This document shows positions 41,066 through 49,442 of a DNA stretch of 60,089 nt, piece after piece. This DNA is from Arthrobacter sp. 18067 (lineage in GTDB: Bacteria; Actinomycetota; Actinomycetes; Actinomycetales; Micrococcaceae). The position numbers and the translations under genes are program-made. Each line of letters starts with the position of its first letter. Position 1 is the stretch's first letter. The notes beneath the pieces were generated by a model. It was given only the letters and a program-made list of their open reading frames with translations, ran no database searches and was not told the DNA's origin. The DNA is taken from contig NZ_CACSJJ010000029.1 in the NCBI RefSeq assembly GCF_902706295.1, positions 1 through 60,089 on the forward strand. The letters are read 5' to 3'.

Positions 41066-41932
41066 ATGACCCGCCAAGCTTTATCGCAATCAGGACAGAC
41101 CGCGCCGCAGGTGGACGCAGAGCCGGACTTGCGGCTGGATGCCCCCGAAGAGGACCCGGCGTCCTTTCCGGCGTACGGCGTTTACACGGGATATTTCGAG
41201 TGCGCCACGCCCGCGACGTGGACGGAACATGTCCACGAAACCCATGAGCTGCTGTGGGGTGCCCGTGGCGTGCTGACCGTTGAGGCCGATGGCGGCTTCT
41301 ATGCTGTTCCAGCCACCTTGGGGCTCTGGATTCCCGCTGGCGTGGTGCATGCCGTGAAATCCACACAGGGGACCGGGTTTTACTGTTCGCATATTGATGC
41401 GCGGGTTGCCCCGAGCCTGGCAGCCCGGACTGTGGCGGTCACGGTGCCCACTGCCGCTCAGGAGCTGTTGCGCCACATGAGCAATTTCGACATGGACGAC
41501 TCCCTGAGGAAACGTTCGGAGCAGGTGGTGCTGGGGCTGCTCGACGTAGTGGATGCGCGCCCCATGTTGCTGCCGATGCCCACCGATCCGCGCCTGGAGC
41601 TCATTGCCCGCGCCCTTCTGGATGACCCCGCCCTGGACCGCTCGCTGGAGGAATGGAGCGTTGAAGTATCCATCAGTGTCCGCAACCTTTCCCGCCTGTT
41701 CCACAAGGAAACCGGCATGACGTTTGCGCAGTGGCGCATCCATGCCCGGGTGCGCGTGGCGTTGGGATTGCTGGCGGCCGGGTATCCGGTTTCGTCCGTC
41801 AGCAGGCGGGTGGGCTACAACAACCCCAGCGCCTTTGTTCAGGTGTTCCGGAAGGTCATGGGGCACACCCCCGGTTGGTACGTGTCCTCGCTTAAGGCCG
41901 GAAACCACCACTCTTTGGCCGGTTCCGAATAG
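41066..41932 (+). CDS. AraC family regulator
   Basis: 288 residues. N-terminal cupin-type sensor (HVHETHELLWGARGVLTVEADG, AVPATLGLWIPAGVVHAVKS). C-terminal two helix-turn-helix domain (LDRSLEEWSVEVSISVRNLSRLFHKETGMTFAQWRIHARVRVALGLLAAGYPVSSVSRRVGYNNPSAFVQVFRKVMGHTPGWY region, about 190-275). Position between ABC importer-type genes and receptor/permease genes matches YbtA-like activators of siderophore uptake that respond to the loaded siderophore. GAAGG ribosome site before ATG. Confidence 0.92.
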   Translation: MTRQALSQSGQTAPQVDAEPDLRLDAPEEDPASFPAYGVYTGYFECATPATWTEHVHETHELLWGARGVLTVEADGGFYAVPATLGLWIPAGVVHAVKSTQGTGFYCSHIDARVAPSLAARTVAVTVPTAAQELLRHMSNFDMDDSLRKRSEQVVLGLLDVVDARPMLLPMPTDPRLELIARALLDDPALDRSLEEWSVEVSISVRNLSRLFHKETGMTFAQWRIHARVRVALGLLAAGYPVSSVSRRVGYNNPSAFVQVFRKVMGHTPGWYVSSLKAGNHHSLAGSE

Positions 41933-41962
41933 AATCGAGCGGTTTCAGGGGTCGATGCATTG

Positions 41963-41981
41963 TTAGGGTAGGTATACCTAA
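41963..41981. promoter_or_regulatory. DtxR/IdeR-type iron box 2
   Basis: TTAGGGTAGGTATACCTAA is a near-palindromic match to the iron-box consensus (14 of 19 by eye), 87 nt before the receptor gene. It should place the receptor, reductase and permease operon under iron control. Confidence 0.8.
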
Positions 41982-42067
41982 CTTCGGTAGCCGCTCAGAG
42001 AATCCATCAACGGGTCGCGGCGCCAACGGGAGCTTCCCCAACTCCCCTGAGAATCAAGAGGACCGCA

Positions 42068-43021
42068 GTGATTTCACGCACCAAAACCATGTCCGCCGCC
42101 GTTGCGGCCCTGGCCTCCGCAGCTCTTCTCCTGAGCGGATGCGCCACCACCGACGCCAGCGCCACCGCCAAATCGGAAACCCGGACGGTCCAAAGCGAGG
42201 TCAAGGAAGTAGTCATGCCGGCCGAGCCCAAGAAGGCCCTGGGCATGTACACCACGGACCTGGACATGCTCATCACCCTCGGGATTCCGCTTGCCAGCCA
42301 GCAGCCCATCCGTGACAGCGGCTACTCGGGCTTCCCGTACTTCTTCGATCAGGACGCACTCAAGGGCATCACCCCGTTCACCAACTACCCGGAGTTCAAC
42401 TTTGAGGCCATCCTCAAGGCACAGCCGGATGTCATCCTGAACGGCCTGGGTTACGAGAAGGAGCTTGACGCCAAGCTTTCCGACATCGCCCCGACCTACA
42501 CCTTCAACGGATTCGACGGCAGCGACTGGCGCACCAAGTTCAAGACCGTTGCCGAGGCCTTCGGCAAGACCGAGCAGTACCAGGCGTGGATGGACAAGTA
42601 CCAGGCCAAGGTTGACGACGTGAAGAAGCGTCTGGCTGCGGCAGGGAAGAGTGACCTGGTCATCGGCCCGGTGGACTACTACGAAGACCAAGTATCGGTC
42701 AGCTGCTACGGAACGCCGTGCTTGGTCATCAAAGACCTGGGCCTGAAGGTTTCCCCGCTGGCGGACGGTGAAGGCGCCAAGCTGAGTGCCGAGCAGCTCG
42801 AACAGCTCAACGGAATCGACGCCATCATCACCACCGAGGTCCCCGAAAAGGACGGCGCCAACCCGGATGCCTTCGCTCCTTTGGCCAACAACAAGCTGTG
42901 GACCTCACTGCCCTTCGTGGCCAACAAGCAGATCCACACGTACGACCTCGAAATGATTTACGGCTCCCCGAGCGGCCAGTACGCACTGCTGGAGAAGTTC
43001 GAAAAGGCCCTCCTGTCATGA
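42068..43021 (+). CDS. Iron-siderophore ABC transporter substrate-binding lipoprotein
   Basis: 317 residues from GTG 42068 (AGAGGA site). Lipoprotein signal with lipobox LLSGC (Cys25). FhuD/BtuF-type binding fold with KKALGMYTTDLDMLITLGIPLAS, FNFEAILKAQPDVILNGLG and IDAIITTEVP. It should capture ferric siderophore at the outer face of the membrane and pass it to the two permeases downstream. The siderophore-interacting protein gene overlaps its stop by 4 nt. Confidence 0.93.
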   Translation: MISRTKTMSAAVAALASAALLLSGCATTDASATAKSETRTVQSEVKEVVMPAEPKKALGMYTTDLDMLITLGIPLASQQPIRDSGYSGFPYFFDQDALKGITPFTNYPEFNFEAILKAQPDVILNGLGYEKELDAKLSDIAPTYTFNGFDGSDWRTKFKTVAEAFGKTEQYQAWMDKYQAKVDDVKKRLAAAGKSDLVIGPVDYYEDQVSVSCYGTPCLVIKDLGLKVSPLADGEGAKLSAEQLEQLNGIDAIITTEVPEKDGANPDAFAPLANNKLWTSLPFVANKQIHTYDLEMIYGSPSGQYALLEKFEKALLS

Positions 43022-43899
43022 TGAGCATTTACCGGGCCGAGGTAGTCGCTACCCGCATGCTCACCCCCGGAATGGTCCGGATCACCTTTGGCGGTCCAGG
43101 GCTGGCCGGCTTCGACACCACGGGTGTCGGCGACGAATACCTGCGTGTCTTCCTGCCGGATCCGGGCACCCATGAGGCTCGCCTTCCCATCTCTACGGGG
43201 GACTCCTGGGACTGGTCCGAGGGCGTCGAACCGTCCGCCATGCGGACCTACACGGTCCGCGCTGTGGACACCGTCGCTGGAACCGTGGACATCGACTTCG
43301 TGGTTCACGACGGCGGATTGGCAGCTTCCTGGGCGCAGCGCGCCCAGGTGGGTGACGTCGTCGGGCTTAACTCGCCTACCGGACTCTACGAACCGCCGGC
43401 CGGGCTGCAGTGGCAGATCCTGCTGGCCGACGCCACCGGCCTTCCGGCTGTCGCGCGGCTGGTGGAGCAGACGCCGCCGGGTGTTAGGACGCGTGTGTTG
43501 ATCGAAGTTGAGGATCCATCGCACCAGCAGCAGCTGACGCTCGGCGCTGGAACGGAAGTTGCTTGGATTCACGGCGGGAACGGCCACAGCCAGTCCCGGC
43601 TGGACGAGGTCCTCAAGAGCATGGAGTTGCCCGGCGGCGTCGGCTACATCTGGGTGGCCGGTGAGACCAAGGTGCTGCGCGGGATCCGCAAGTACCTTCG
43701 GCACGACAAGAAGCTCACGCCCGAGTCCTACAAGCTGATCGGCTACTGGACGGACAAGAGCGAGGCCTGGGAAGAGCGCTGGGAAAACCTCGACCCCGAA
43801 ACCCGCCGCTGGTTCGACGAGCTGTGGTCCAACGAGAAGCGGGATCGCGAGGAAACCGTGGACCTGCAGGACGCCAAGTTCGAATTGCTGGGCCTCTAA
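43018..43899 (+). CDS. Siderophore-interacting FAD protein (ferric reductase type)
   Basis: 293 residues from ATG 43018, coupled (ATGA) to the receptor gene. SIP family: RAEVVATRMLTPGMVRITFGGPGL, YLRVFLPD, MRTYTVRAVDTVAGTVDIDFVVHDGGLAASWAQRAQVGDVVGL (FAD-binding), then LLADATGLPAVARLVEQTP and GYIWVAGETKVLRGIRKYL. Such enzymes reduce and release iron from imported siderophores in the cytosol. In mycobacteria an equivalent domain is fused to the IrtA importer; here it is a separate protein. Confidence 0.94.
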   Translation: MMSIYRAEVVATRMLTPGMVRITFGGPGLAGFDTTGVGDEYLRVFLPDPGTHEARLPISTGDSWDWSEGVEPSAMRTYTVRAVDTVAGTVDIDFVVHDGGLAASWAQRAQVGDVVGLNSPTGLYEPPAGLQWQILLADATGLPAVARLVEQTPPGVRTRVLIEVEDPSHQQQLTLGAGTEVAWIHGGNGHSQSRLDEVLKSMELPGGVGYIWVAGETKVLRGIRKYLRHDKKLTPESYKLIGYWTDKSEAWEERWENLDPETRRWFDELWSNEKRDREETVDLQDAKFELLGL

Positions 43900-45009
43900 A
43901 TGGCCTCCGGAACCATGGCGCCGCGTTCTGTTGCACCTGAAGCGCAGGACGCGGCGCCGGTTTCTGCCACGGACGCCCGCCAGGCTGGTCAACGCCCAGC
44001 GGGCCTGGTGGCCGTAAACCGGTACCGGTTGCTGGGCTTGCTCGGAGCGGTTGCAGTGCTGGCCCTGGTTTTGTGGCTGAGCCTGGTGGTGGGCTCCAAG
44101 GACGTGGACATGGCCAAGCTGTGGCCAGCCATCACGGCCTACGACGGCTCGCCGGAGCACGTGATCATCCACGACCTCCGCCTGCCCCGAACCGTCACCG
44201 GCGTGGTGGTCGGTATTGCCCTGGGACTGTCCGGGGCGCTGATCCAGGCCCTGACACGCAATCCGTTGGCGGACCCCGGCATCCTGGGCGTCAACGCTGG
44301 TGCAGGCTTCTTTGTGGTCCTGGGAGTGGCGCTCTTCGGAGTGACCAGCATCCAGGAGTACATCTGGTTCTCCTTCGCCGGTGCCGTGGTGGCCACCGTG
44401 GCTGTGTACTTCATCGGGTCACGGGGACGCGGAGGAGCAACCCCGCTCCGCCTCACCCTTGCCGGAGTTGCCCTGGGAGCTGTCCTGGGCGGTATTTCGT
44501 CCGGCATCACGCTCCTGCGCCCTGCCGTTTTCGACAGCATGCGCAGTTGGAGCGCGGGCACCTTGAGCAACCGCACGTGGGAAATCTTCACCACCGTGGC
44601 GCCTTTCATCCTGGTTGGGACCGTCATCGCCCTCGCCATGGCCCGGCCCTTGAACGCCGTCGCCATGGGCGACGATACCGCCAGGTCGCTCGGTGCCAAC
44701 ATTGTGCGCACGCGGATCTGGACCATCGTGTCAGTCACCCTGCTCTGCGGTGCCGCGACGGCAGCCGCCGGCCCCATCGGATTCGTAGGGCTCATGGTTC
44801 CGCACGTCGCCCGGTGGATCGTTGGGCCGGACCAGCGCTGGATCCTGGCCTACACGCTGGTGCTCTCGCCCGTGTTGCTTCTGGTGTCCGACATTCTTGG
44901 CAGGCTCGTTCTCCGCCCCGGCGAAATGCAGGTAGGAATCATCACCGCATTCGTTGGCGCACCCGTCCTCATCTGGCTCATTCGACGCCGGAAAGTGAGC
45001 ACGCTATGA
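43900..45009 (+). CDS. FecCD-family siderophore ABC permease 1
   Basis: 369 residues; ATG directly follows the previous stop. FecCD marks are PRTVTGVVVGIALGLSGALIQALTRNPLADPGILGVNAGAGFFVVLG, TLAGVALGAVLGGISSGITLL, and AGPIGFVGLMVPHVARWIVG. About ten helices, with a Pro/Ala-rich cytosolic N-terminus of about 45 residues. It pairs with the next permease, which overlaps it by 4 nt. Confidence 0.95.
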   Translation: MASGTMAPRSVAPEAQDAAPVSATDARQAGQRPAGLVAVNRYRLLGLLGAVAVLALVLWLSLVVGSKDVDMAKLWPAITAYDGSPEHVIIHDLRLPRTVTGVVVGIALGLSGALIQALTRNPLADPGILGVNAGAGFFVVLGVALFGVTSIQEYIWFSFAGAVVATVAVYFIGSRGRGGATPLRLTLAGVALGAVLGGISSGITLLRPAVFDSMRSWSAGTLSNRTWEIFTTVAPFILVGTVIALAMARPLNAVAMGDDTARSLGANIVRTRIWTIVSVTLLCGAATAAAGPIGFVGLMVPHVARWIVGPDQRWILAYTLVLSPVLLLVSDILGRLVLRPGEMQVGIITAFVGAPVLIWLIRRRKVSTL

Positions 45010-46094
45010 CTTCGGTTGATCAGGCGACTTCCGCTGATCGGGCGTCATCCATCGACTTCGGCCGTCGCACCTTCGCCGTCCGCCGCTTTGGCGGACGCGT
45101 CTCACTTCGCGTCGACGTCCGCACCCTGGTTGTCACCGCCGTCCTGTTTGCCGCCGCACTGGCGCTCGCCGTCGTCGCCCTTGGCCTGGGCGAGTTCAGC
45201 GTTGCGGTACCGGACGTTGTTTCTGCGCTTCTGGGGCACTCCAGCGGAGCCGTGCACATGGTGGTGGTGGAGTGGAGATTGCCCCGCGTCCTCCTGGCCC
45301 TGTTGTTGGGGGCGGCCATGGGGGTCAGCGGGGCAATCTTCCAATCGCTGACCCGCAACGCGCTGGGAAGCCCGGACGTGATCGGCTTCAACACCGGCGC
45401 CTACACCGGTGCGCTGGTGGTCATCCTGCTGATGGGCGGCGGCTACTTTGCGGTGTCTGCCGGTGCGCTGGTGGGCGGGCTGGTAACCGCCGCACTGGTT
45501 TACCTGTTCGCCTTCAAGAAGGGCATCCAGGGGTTCCGACTCATCATTGCCGGCATCGCCGTGAGCGCCATGTTGGCGTCGGTGAATACCTTCATGATCC
45601 TCAAGGCGTCCTTGGAGCAGGCGATGTCCGCCGCCGTCTGGGGTGCCGGTTCCCTGAACAAGATCACGTGGGACCAAGTGCTGCCGGTGGTGATCGTGTT
45701 CGTTGTGCTGCTGGTTGTGCTGTCTCTGTACGGCAGGCGATTGGGCCTGTTGGAGATGGGCGACGACGCCGCCCGGGCCTTGGGCGTTCGGCTGGAAGGC
45801 TCGCGGCTGGTCCTCGCAGTGGTTGGCGTGGCCTTGACTGCGATGGTCACCGCAGCGGCCGGGCCCATTGCCTTTGTTTCTTTGGCGGCACCGCAGCTGG
45901 CCCGTCGCCTGACGCGCTCCGCTTCCGTGGGAATGGTTCCCTCCGCCGCCATGGGTGCATTCCTCTTGGTGGCCAGCGACATCGTGGCGCAGAACCTCTT
46001 CGCGCCGATCCAACTGCCCGTGGGAGTAGTGACCGTCAGCATCGGTGGCTGCTACCTCGTATGGCTTCTTGCCCGTGAGGTGAAGCGGCAATGA
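45006..46094 (+). CDS. FecCD-family siderophore ABC permease 2
   Basis: 362 residues from ATG 45006; the longer frame from 44073 lies over permease 1. Marks are PRVLLALLLGAAMGVSGAIFQSLTRNALGSPDVIGFNTGAYTGAL, LIIAGIAVSAMLASVNTFMI, and AGPIAFVSLAAPQLARRLT. It forms the membrane heterodimer with permease 1. The ATPase gene overlaps or follows at once. Confidence 0.95.
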   Translation: MTSVDQATSADRASSIDFGRRTFAVRRFGGRVSLRVDVRTLVVTAVLFAAALALAVVALGLGEFSVAVPDVVSALLGHSSGAVHMVVVEWRLPRVLLALLLGAAMGVSGAIFQSLTRNALGSPDVIGFNTGAYTGALVVILLMGGGYFAVSAGALVGGLVTAALVYLFAFKKGIQGFRLIIAGIAVSAMLASVNTFMILKASLEQAMSAAVWGAGSLNKITWDQVLPVVIVFVVLLVVLSLYGRRLGLLEMGDDAARALGVRLEGSRLVLAVVGVALTAMVTAAAGPIAFVSLAAPQLARRLTRSASVGMVPSAAMGAFLLVASDIVAQNLFAPIQLPVGVVTVSIGGCYLVWLLAREVKRQ

Positions 46095-46117
46095 GTGAAG
46101 AATTGAAGGAGATTGCT

Positions 46118-46945
46118 ATGACTGACGTGGTGCTGGAACCGGTTCCTGTTCCTGGGTTGGCGACGGGCGCCGCGCGCCTCATCGCCGAGAACGTGAGCCT
46201 CGGTTACGCGGGCCGCACTGTGTCTTCGGCGCTGGACGTGCGGATTCCCGACGGCGAATTCACGGTGATCGTGGGCCCGAATGCCTGCGGTAAATCGACG
46301 CTGCTGCGGGCGCTGTCCCGGCTGCTGGAGCCCAGTTCCGGGTCGGTGCTCCTGGACGGCAAAAGCATCTCGTCCTACGGTGCCAAGGAGGTGGCCCGAC
46401 GTCTCGGTTTGTTGCCACAAACCTCCATTGCGCCGGACGGAATCACCGTGGCAGACCTCGTGGCCCGGGGTCGCTACCCGCACCAGAAGTTGTTGCGGCA
46501 GTGGTCCGAGGCAGACGAGGCCGCAGTTGTTGCCGCCCTGGAAGCCACCAATGTGACCTCGCTGTCCGGCCGATTGGTGGACGAGCTCTCCGGTGGCCAA
46601 CGGCAACGGGTGTGGGTGGCCATGGTCCTTGCCCAGCAAACCCCGCTGCTCCTGTTGGATGAGCCCACCACATTCCTTGATATCGCGCACCAGATCGAGC
46701 TCCTGGAGTTGTTCCGACGCCTCAACGGCGAAGGCAACACCCTGGTGGCCGTGCTCCACGACCTCAACCACGCCTGCCGCTATGCCACGCACCTGATCGC
46801 GATGAAGGACGGCGCCGTGGTTGCCGAGGGCCGGCCCGCCGATGTGGTGACGGCCGAGCTGGTGGAGCACGTGTTCGGCCTGCCGTGCATCGTCATCGAC
46901 GATCCCGTGAGCCACACACCGCTGGTGATCCCCCTGGGGTCCTGA
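46118..46945 (+). CDS. Siderophore ABC transporter ATP-binding protein (FepC-like)
   Basis: 275 residues from ATG 46118, preceded by AAGGAGA at 6 nt; an ATG at 46091 that overlaps the permease stop would add nine residues. Walker A GPNACGKST, Q-loop LLPQTS, signature LSGGQRQRVWVAMVLAQ, Walker B LLLLDEPTTFLD and H-loop VLHDLNHA are all intact. It completes the binding-protein-dependent importer. The operon ends at a palindromic hairpin. Confidence 0.95.
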   Translation: MTDVVLEPVPVPGLATGAARLIAENVSLGYAGRTVSSALDVRIPDGEFTVIVGPNACGKSTLLRALSRLLEPSSGSVLLDGKSISSYGAKEVARRLGLLPQTSIAPDGITVADLVARGRYPHQKLLRQWSEADEAAVVAALEATNVTSLSGRLVDELSGGQRQRVWVAMVLAQQTPLLLLDEPTTFLDIAHQIELLELFRRLNGEGNTLVAVLHDLNHACRYATHLIAMKDGAVVAEGRPADVVTAELVEHVFGLPCIVIDDPVSHTPLVIPLGS

Positions 46946-46954
46946 TTTCCCCGC

Positions 46955-47009
46955 GAGGTGGCACTTAATGACAGTGTTTTCCGAAAACATTGCCATTAAC
47001 TGCCACCTC
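46955..47009. terminator. Long imperfect palindrome between convergent genes (family A, copy 1)
   Basis: Arms of 27 nt (46955-46981 and 46983-47009) pair with three mismatches. The arm begins GAGGTGGCACTTAATG. The same arm design recurs at 50214-50268. It lies between the stops of the siderophore ATPase and a LysR gene. Confidence 0.85.
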
Positions 47010-47015
47010 GGCGGG

Positions 47016-47912
47016 CTATTCTGCCCCCAGTAACTCCTCCCGCCGGTTCTCCGTCTCCTCCCGCAAGGCCTGCACGACGGCGGCTACCGCGGGGCGGCGC
47101 ATGGAGTCCGGACGGAGGACCATCCAGTAGGGGAGGAGCTCGGCGAAGTCCGACGGCAGGAGACGCACCAAATCAGCGTGCCTATCGGCCATGAAGCAGG
47201 GCAGAAACCCGATGCCGGCCCCTGCCCGGGTGGCCTCGACGTGGACGAACACGTTGGTGGAGCTCAGCCCGTCACGCATGGTCGGGACCAACCTGCGGGG
47301 CGCATCCAGGTCATCCACTTGGAGCATCGAATCCACGAAGTAGACCAGTTGGTGTTGCGTGAGTTCCTCAATGCTGGCGGGCGTTCCGTGGTCCTTCAAG
47401 TAAGCACGGGACGCATACATCCCCAACCGGTACTCTCCGAGCCGGATGGCCTCTGCCCGGTGCACCTGCGGCGTTCCGACCACCACTTCGATGTCCAAAC
47501 CGGACCGCTGCTGCAATGCCCGCCGGGTCACGGTCACGATCTCCACACTGAGTCCGGGGTGCTCACGCCGAAGCCGCGCCACGGCCGGTGCCGCGATATA
47601 GGCGCTGAATCCATCAGTTGCGGTCATGCGCACGACGCCGGTAATGGGGTCTGGTGCGTGGTCGCTTGGTCCCAGCGCGCCCACCGCTGCCTCGATCCGC
47701 TCTGCGACCTGCACGGCTTCGGCGCCCAACTCCGTCACCTCCCAACCACCGGCTGCCCGCGCGAGGACCCTGCCGCCCAGCGCCTTTTCCAGCGCCGCTA
47801 TCCTGCGCGAAACGGTGGTGTGGTTCAGTCCCAAGGCTTGTGCCGCCGTCGTGAATTTTCCTGAGCGTGAGACGGCCAGGAAGATGAGGAGGTCATCGGG
47901 GTTCGGCTTCAT
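47016..47912 (-). CDS. LysR family transcriptional regulator
   Basis: 298 residues from ATG 47912 (MKPNPDDLLIFLAVSRSGKFTTAAQALGLNHTTVSRRIAALEKAL); an upstream extension to 47975 would cross the operator. The effector-binding domain includes VRMTATDGFSAYIAAPAVARLRREHPGLSVEIV. It is divergent from the MHS carrier and SDR genes and most likely controls them. CAAAAT lies 7 nt upstream of the start with no ribosome site, so the mRNA is likely leaderless. Confidence 0.92.
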   Translation of the reverse strand: MKPNPDDLLIFLAVSRSGKFTTAAQALGLNHTTVSRRIAALEKALGGRVLARAAGGWEVTELGAEAVQVAERIEAAVGALGPSDHAPDPITGVVRMTATDGFSAYIAAPAVARLRREHPGLSVEIVTVTRRALQQRSGLDIEVVVGTPQVHRAEAIRLGEYRLGMYASRAYLKDHGTPASIEELTQHQLVYFVDSMLQVDDLDAPRRLVPTMRDGLSSTNVFVHVEATRAGAGIGFLPCFMADRHADLVRLLPSDFAELLPYWMVLRPDSMRRPAVAAVVQALREETENRREELLGAE

Positions 47913-47915
47913 ATC

Positions 47916-47959
47916 TGCAATTTTGCACACACTTGGTGCCTCTTTGGTCATTGAGGCAC
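47916..47959. promoter_or_regulatory. Candidate LysR operator region
   Basis: Two inverted repeats: TGCAA/TTGCA (47916-47927) just upstream of the regulator start, and GTGCCTC/GAGGCAC with a 10-nt spacer (47936-47959). Their place between divergent LysR and carrier genes fits recognition and activation sites. Confidence 0.5.
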
Positions 47960-48049
47960 GGCAAATCTGCGGCAATACTCAGTGGAGCATTTCGTGTTGT
48001 GGATCACAGCACGTTCAAAAGGGTCAAAGAGGACACTGAGGAGATGGAT

Positions 48050-49438
48050 ATGAGCGTAGAGCAGCGCTCCGCATCAAGAGCAGGGAAGGACGCCGGAAAA
48101 GGCTCCGGCCTGAAAAAGATCGTCGCGGCGTCGATGGTGGGCACGGTGGTGGAGTGGTACGAATTCTTCCTCTACGCCACCGCCGCCACCTTGGTGTTCG
48201 GCAAGTACTTTTTCCCGAGCACCGGCAACGAACTGGACGGCATCATCCAGGCGTTCATCACCTACGCGGTAGGTTTCGTAGCCCGGCCGCTGGGCGGAAT
48301 CGTGTTCGGCCAGATCGGTGACAAACTCGGCCGCAAGCCCACCCTGCAGTTGACCATCGTGATCGTGGGCGTCTCCACCTTCCTGATGGGCTGCCTCCCG
48401 GGCTTCATGGATATCGGGTACTGGGCACCGGCCATGCTGGTGGCGCTCCGCTTCATCCAGGGCTTTGCCCTTGGCGGCGAATGGGGCGGCGCCGTGCTGC
48501 TGGTGGCTGAGCACAGCCCCAACAAGTCGCGCGGCTTCTGGTCATCGTGGCCGCAGGCGGCAGTGCCGGTGGGTAACCTCCTGGCCACGCTGGTCCTGTT
48601 CGTCATGTCCACCACCCTCAGCAGCGAAGCGTTCCTCGGCTGGGGCTGGCGCGTCGCATTCTGGCTGTCAGCCGTGATCGTGTTCGTTGGCTATTACATC
48701 CGCACCCACGTCACCGAAGCCCCGATCTTCCTCGAAGCCAAAGCGCAGGTGGAGGAGTCCAAGGCCATCAGCTACGGCGTGGGCGAAGTTATCCGCAAGT
48801 ACCCCAAGGGAATCCTCCAGGCCATGGGCCTCCGCTTCGCGGAGAACATCATGTATTACCTGGTGGTGAGCTTCGCGATCGTCTACCTCAAGAGCGTCCA
48901 CAAATACGACACGTCCTCGCTCCTGATGGCATTGCTGATCGCCCACGTCATCCACTTCCTGGTCATTCCCCAGGTCGGGCGCCTGGTGGATTCGTGGGGA
49001 CGCAAGCCCGTTTACCTGGTTGGAGCGATCGCCGGCGCAACCTGGCCGTTCTTCGCCTTCCCCATGTTCGACACCCGGAACGCCGTTGTGATTGTGCTCG
49101 CTGTGACCATCGGCCTCTGCCTGCACGCCTTCATGTATGCCGGGCAGCCGGCCATCATGTCCGAGCTCTTCCCCACCCGCATGCGCTACTCCGGTGTCTC
49201 ACTTGGCTCCCAGGTCACGTCGATCTTCGCTGGCTCACTCGCGCCGCTCCTGGCGACCCAGTGGCTCAAGGACACCGGCTCGTGGGTTCCCACCGCGATC
49301 TACCTCGTGGTCGCGTGCGCCATCACCGTCGTCGCCGTCGTTTCGCTCAAGGAAACCAAGGGCATCGCGCTCCAAGAGGTGGACGAGGCCGACGCGATCC
49401 GGCACGGGCTGGTTACTTCTTCCGCTTCGAAAGGCTAG
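48050..49438 (+). CDS. MHS-family MFS transporter (organic acid:proton symporter)
   Basis: 462 residues from ATG 48050 (GAGGAG site 6 nt upstream; ATG 48044 is the alternative). Twelve helices; MHS features include MVGTVVEWYEFFLYATAATLVFGKYFFP, FVARPLGGIVFGQIGDKLGRKPTLQ, RFIQGFALGGEWGGAVLLVAEHSP, and AGQPAIMSELFPTRMRYSGVSLGSQ. These proteins import carboxylates such as shikimate, ketoglutarate or hydroxybutyrate with protons. The SDR gene follows 4 nt later. Confidence 0.93.
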   Translation: MSVEQRSASRAGKDAGKGSGLKKIVAASMVGTVVEWYEFFLYATAATLVFGKYFFPSTGNELDGIIQAFITYAVGFVARPLGGIVFGQIGDKLGRKPTLQLTIVIVGVSTFLMGCLPGFMDIGYWAPAMLVALRFIQGFALGGEWGGAVLLVAEHSPNKSRGFWSSWPQAAVPVGNLLATLVLFVMSTTLSSEAFLGWGWRVAFWLSAVIVFVGYYIRTHVTEAPIFLEAKAQVEESKAISYGVGEVIRKYPKGILQAMGLRFAENIMYYLVVSFAIVYLKSVHKYDTSSLLMALLIAHVIHFLVIPQVGRLVDSWGRKPVYLVGAIAGATWPFFAFPMFDTRNAVVIVLAVTIGLCLHAFMYAGQPAIMSELFPTRMRYSGVSLGSQVTSIFAGSLAPLLATQWLKDTGSWVPTAIYLVVACAITVVAVVSLKETKGIALQEVDEADAIRHGLVTSSASKG

Positions 49439-49442
49439 CCCC

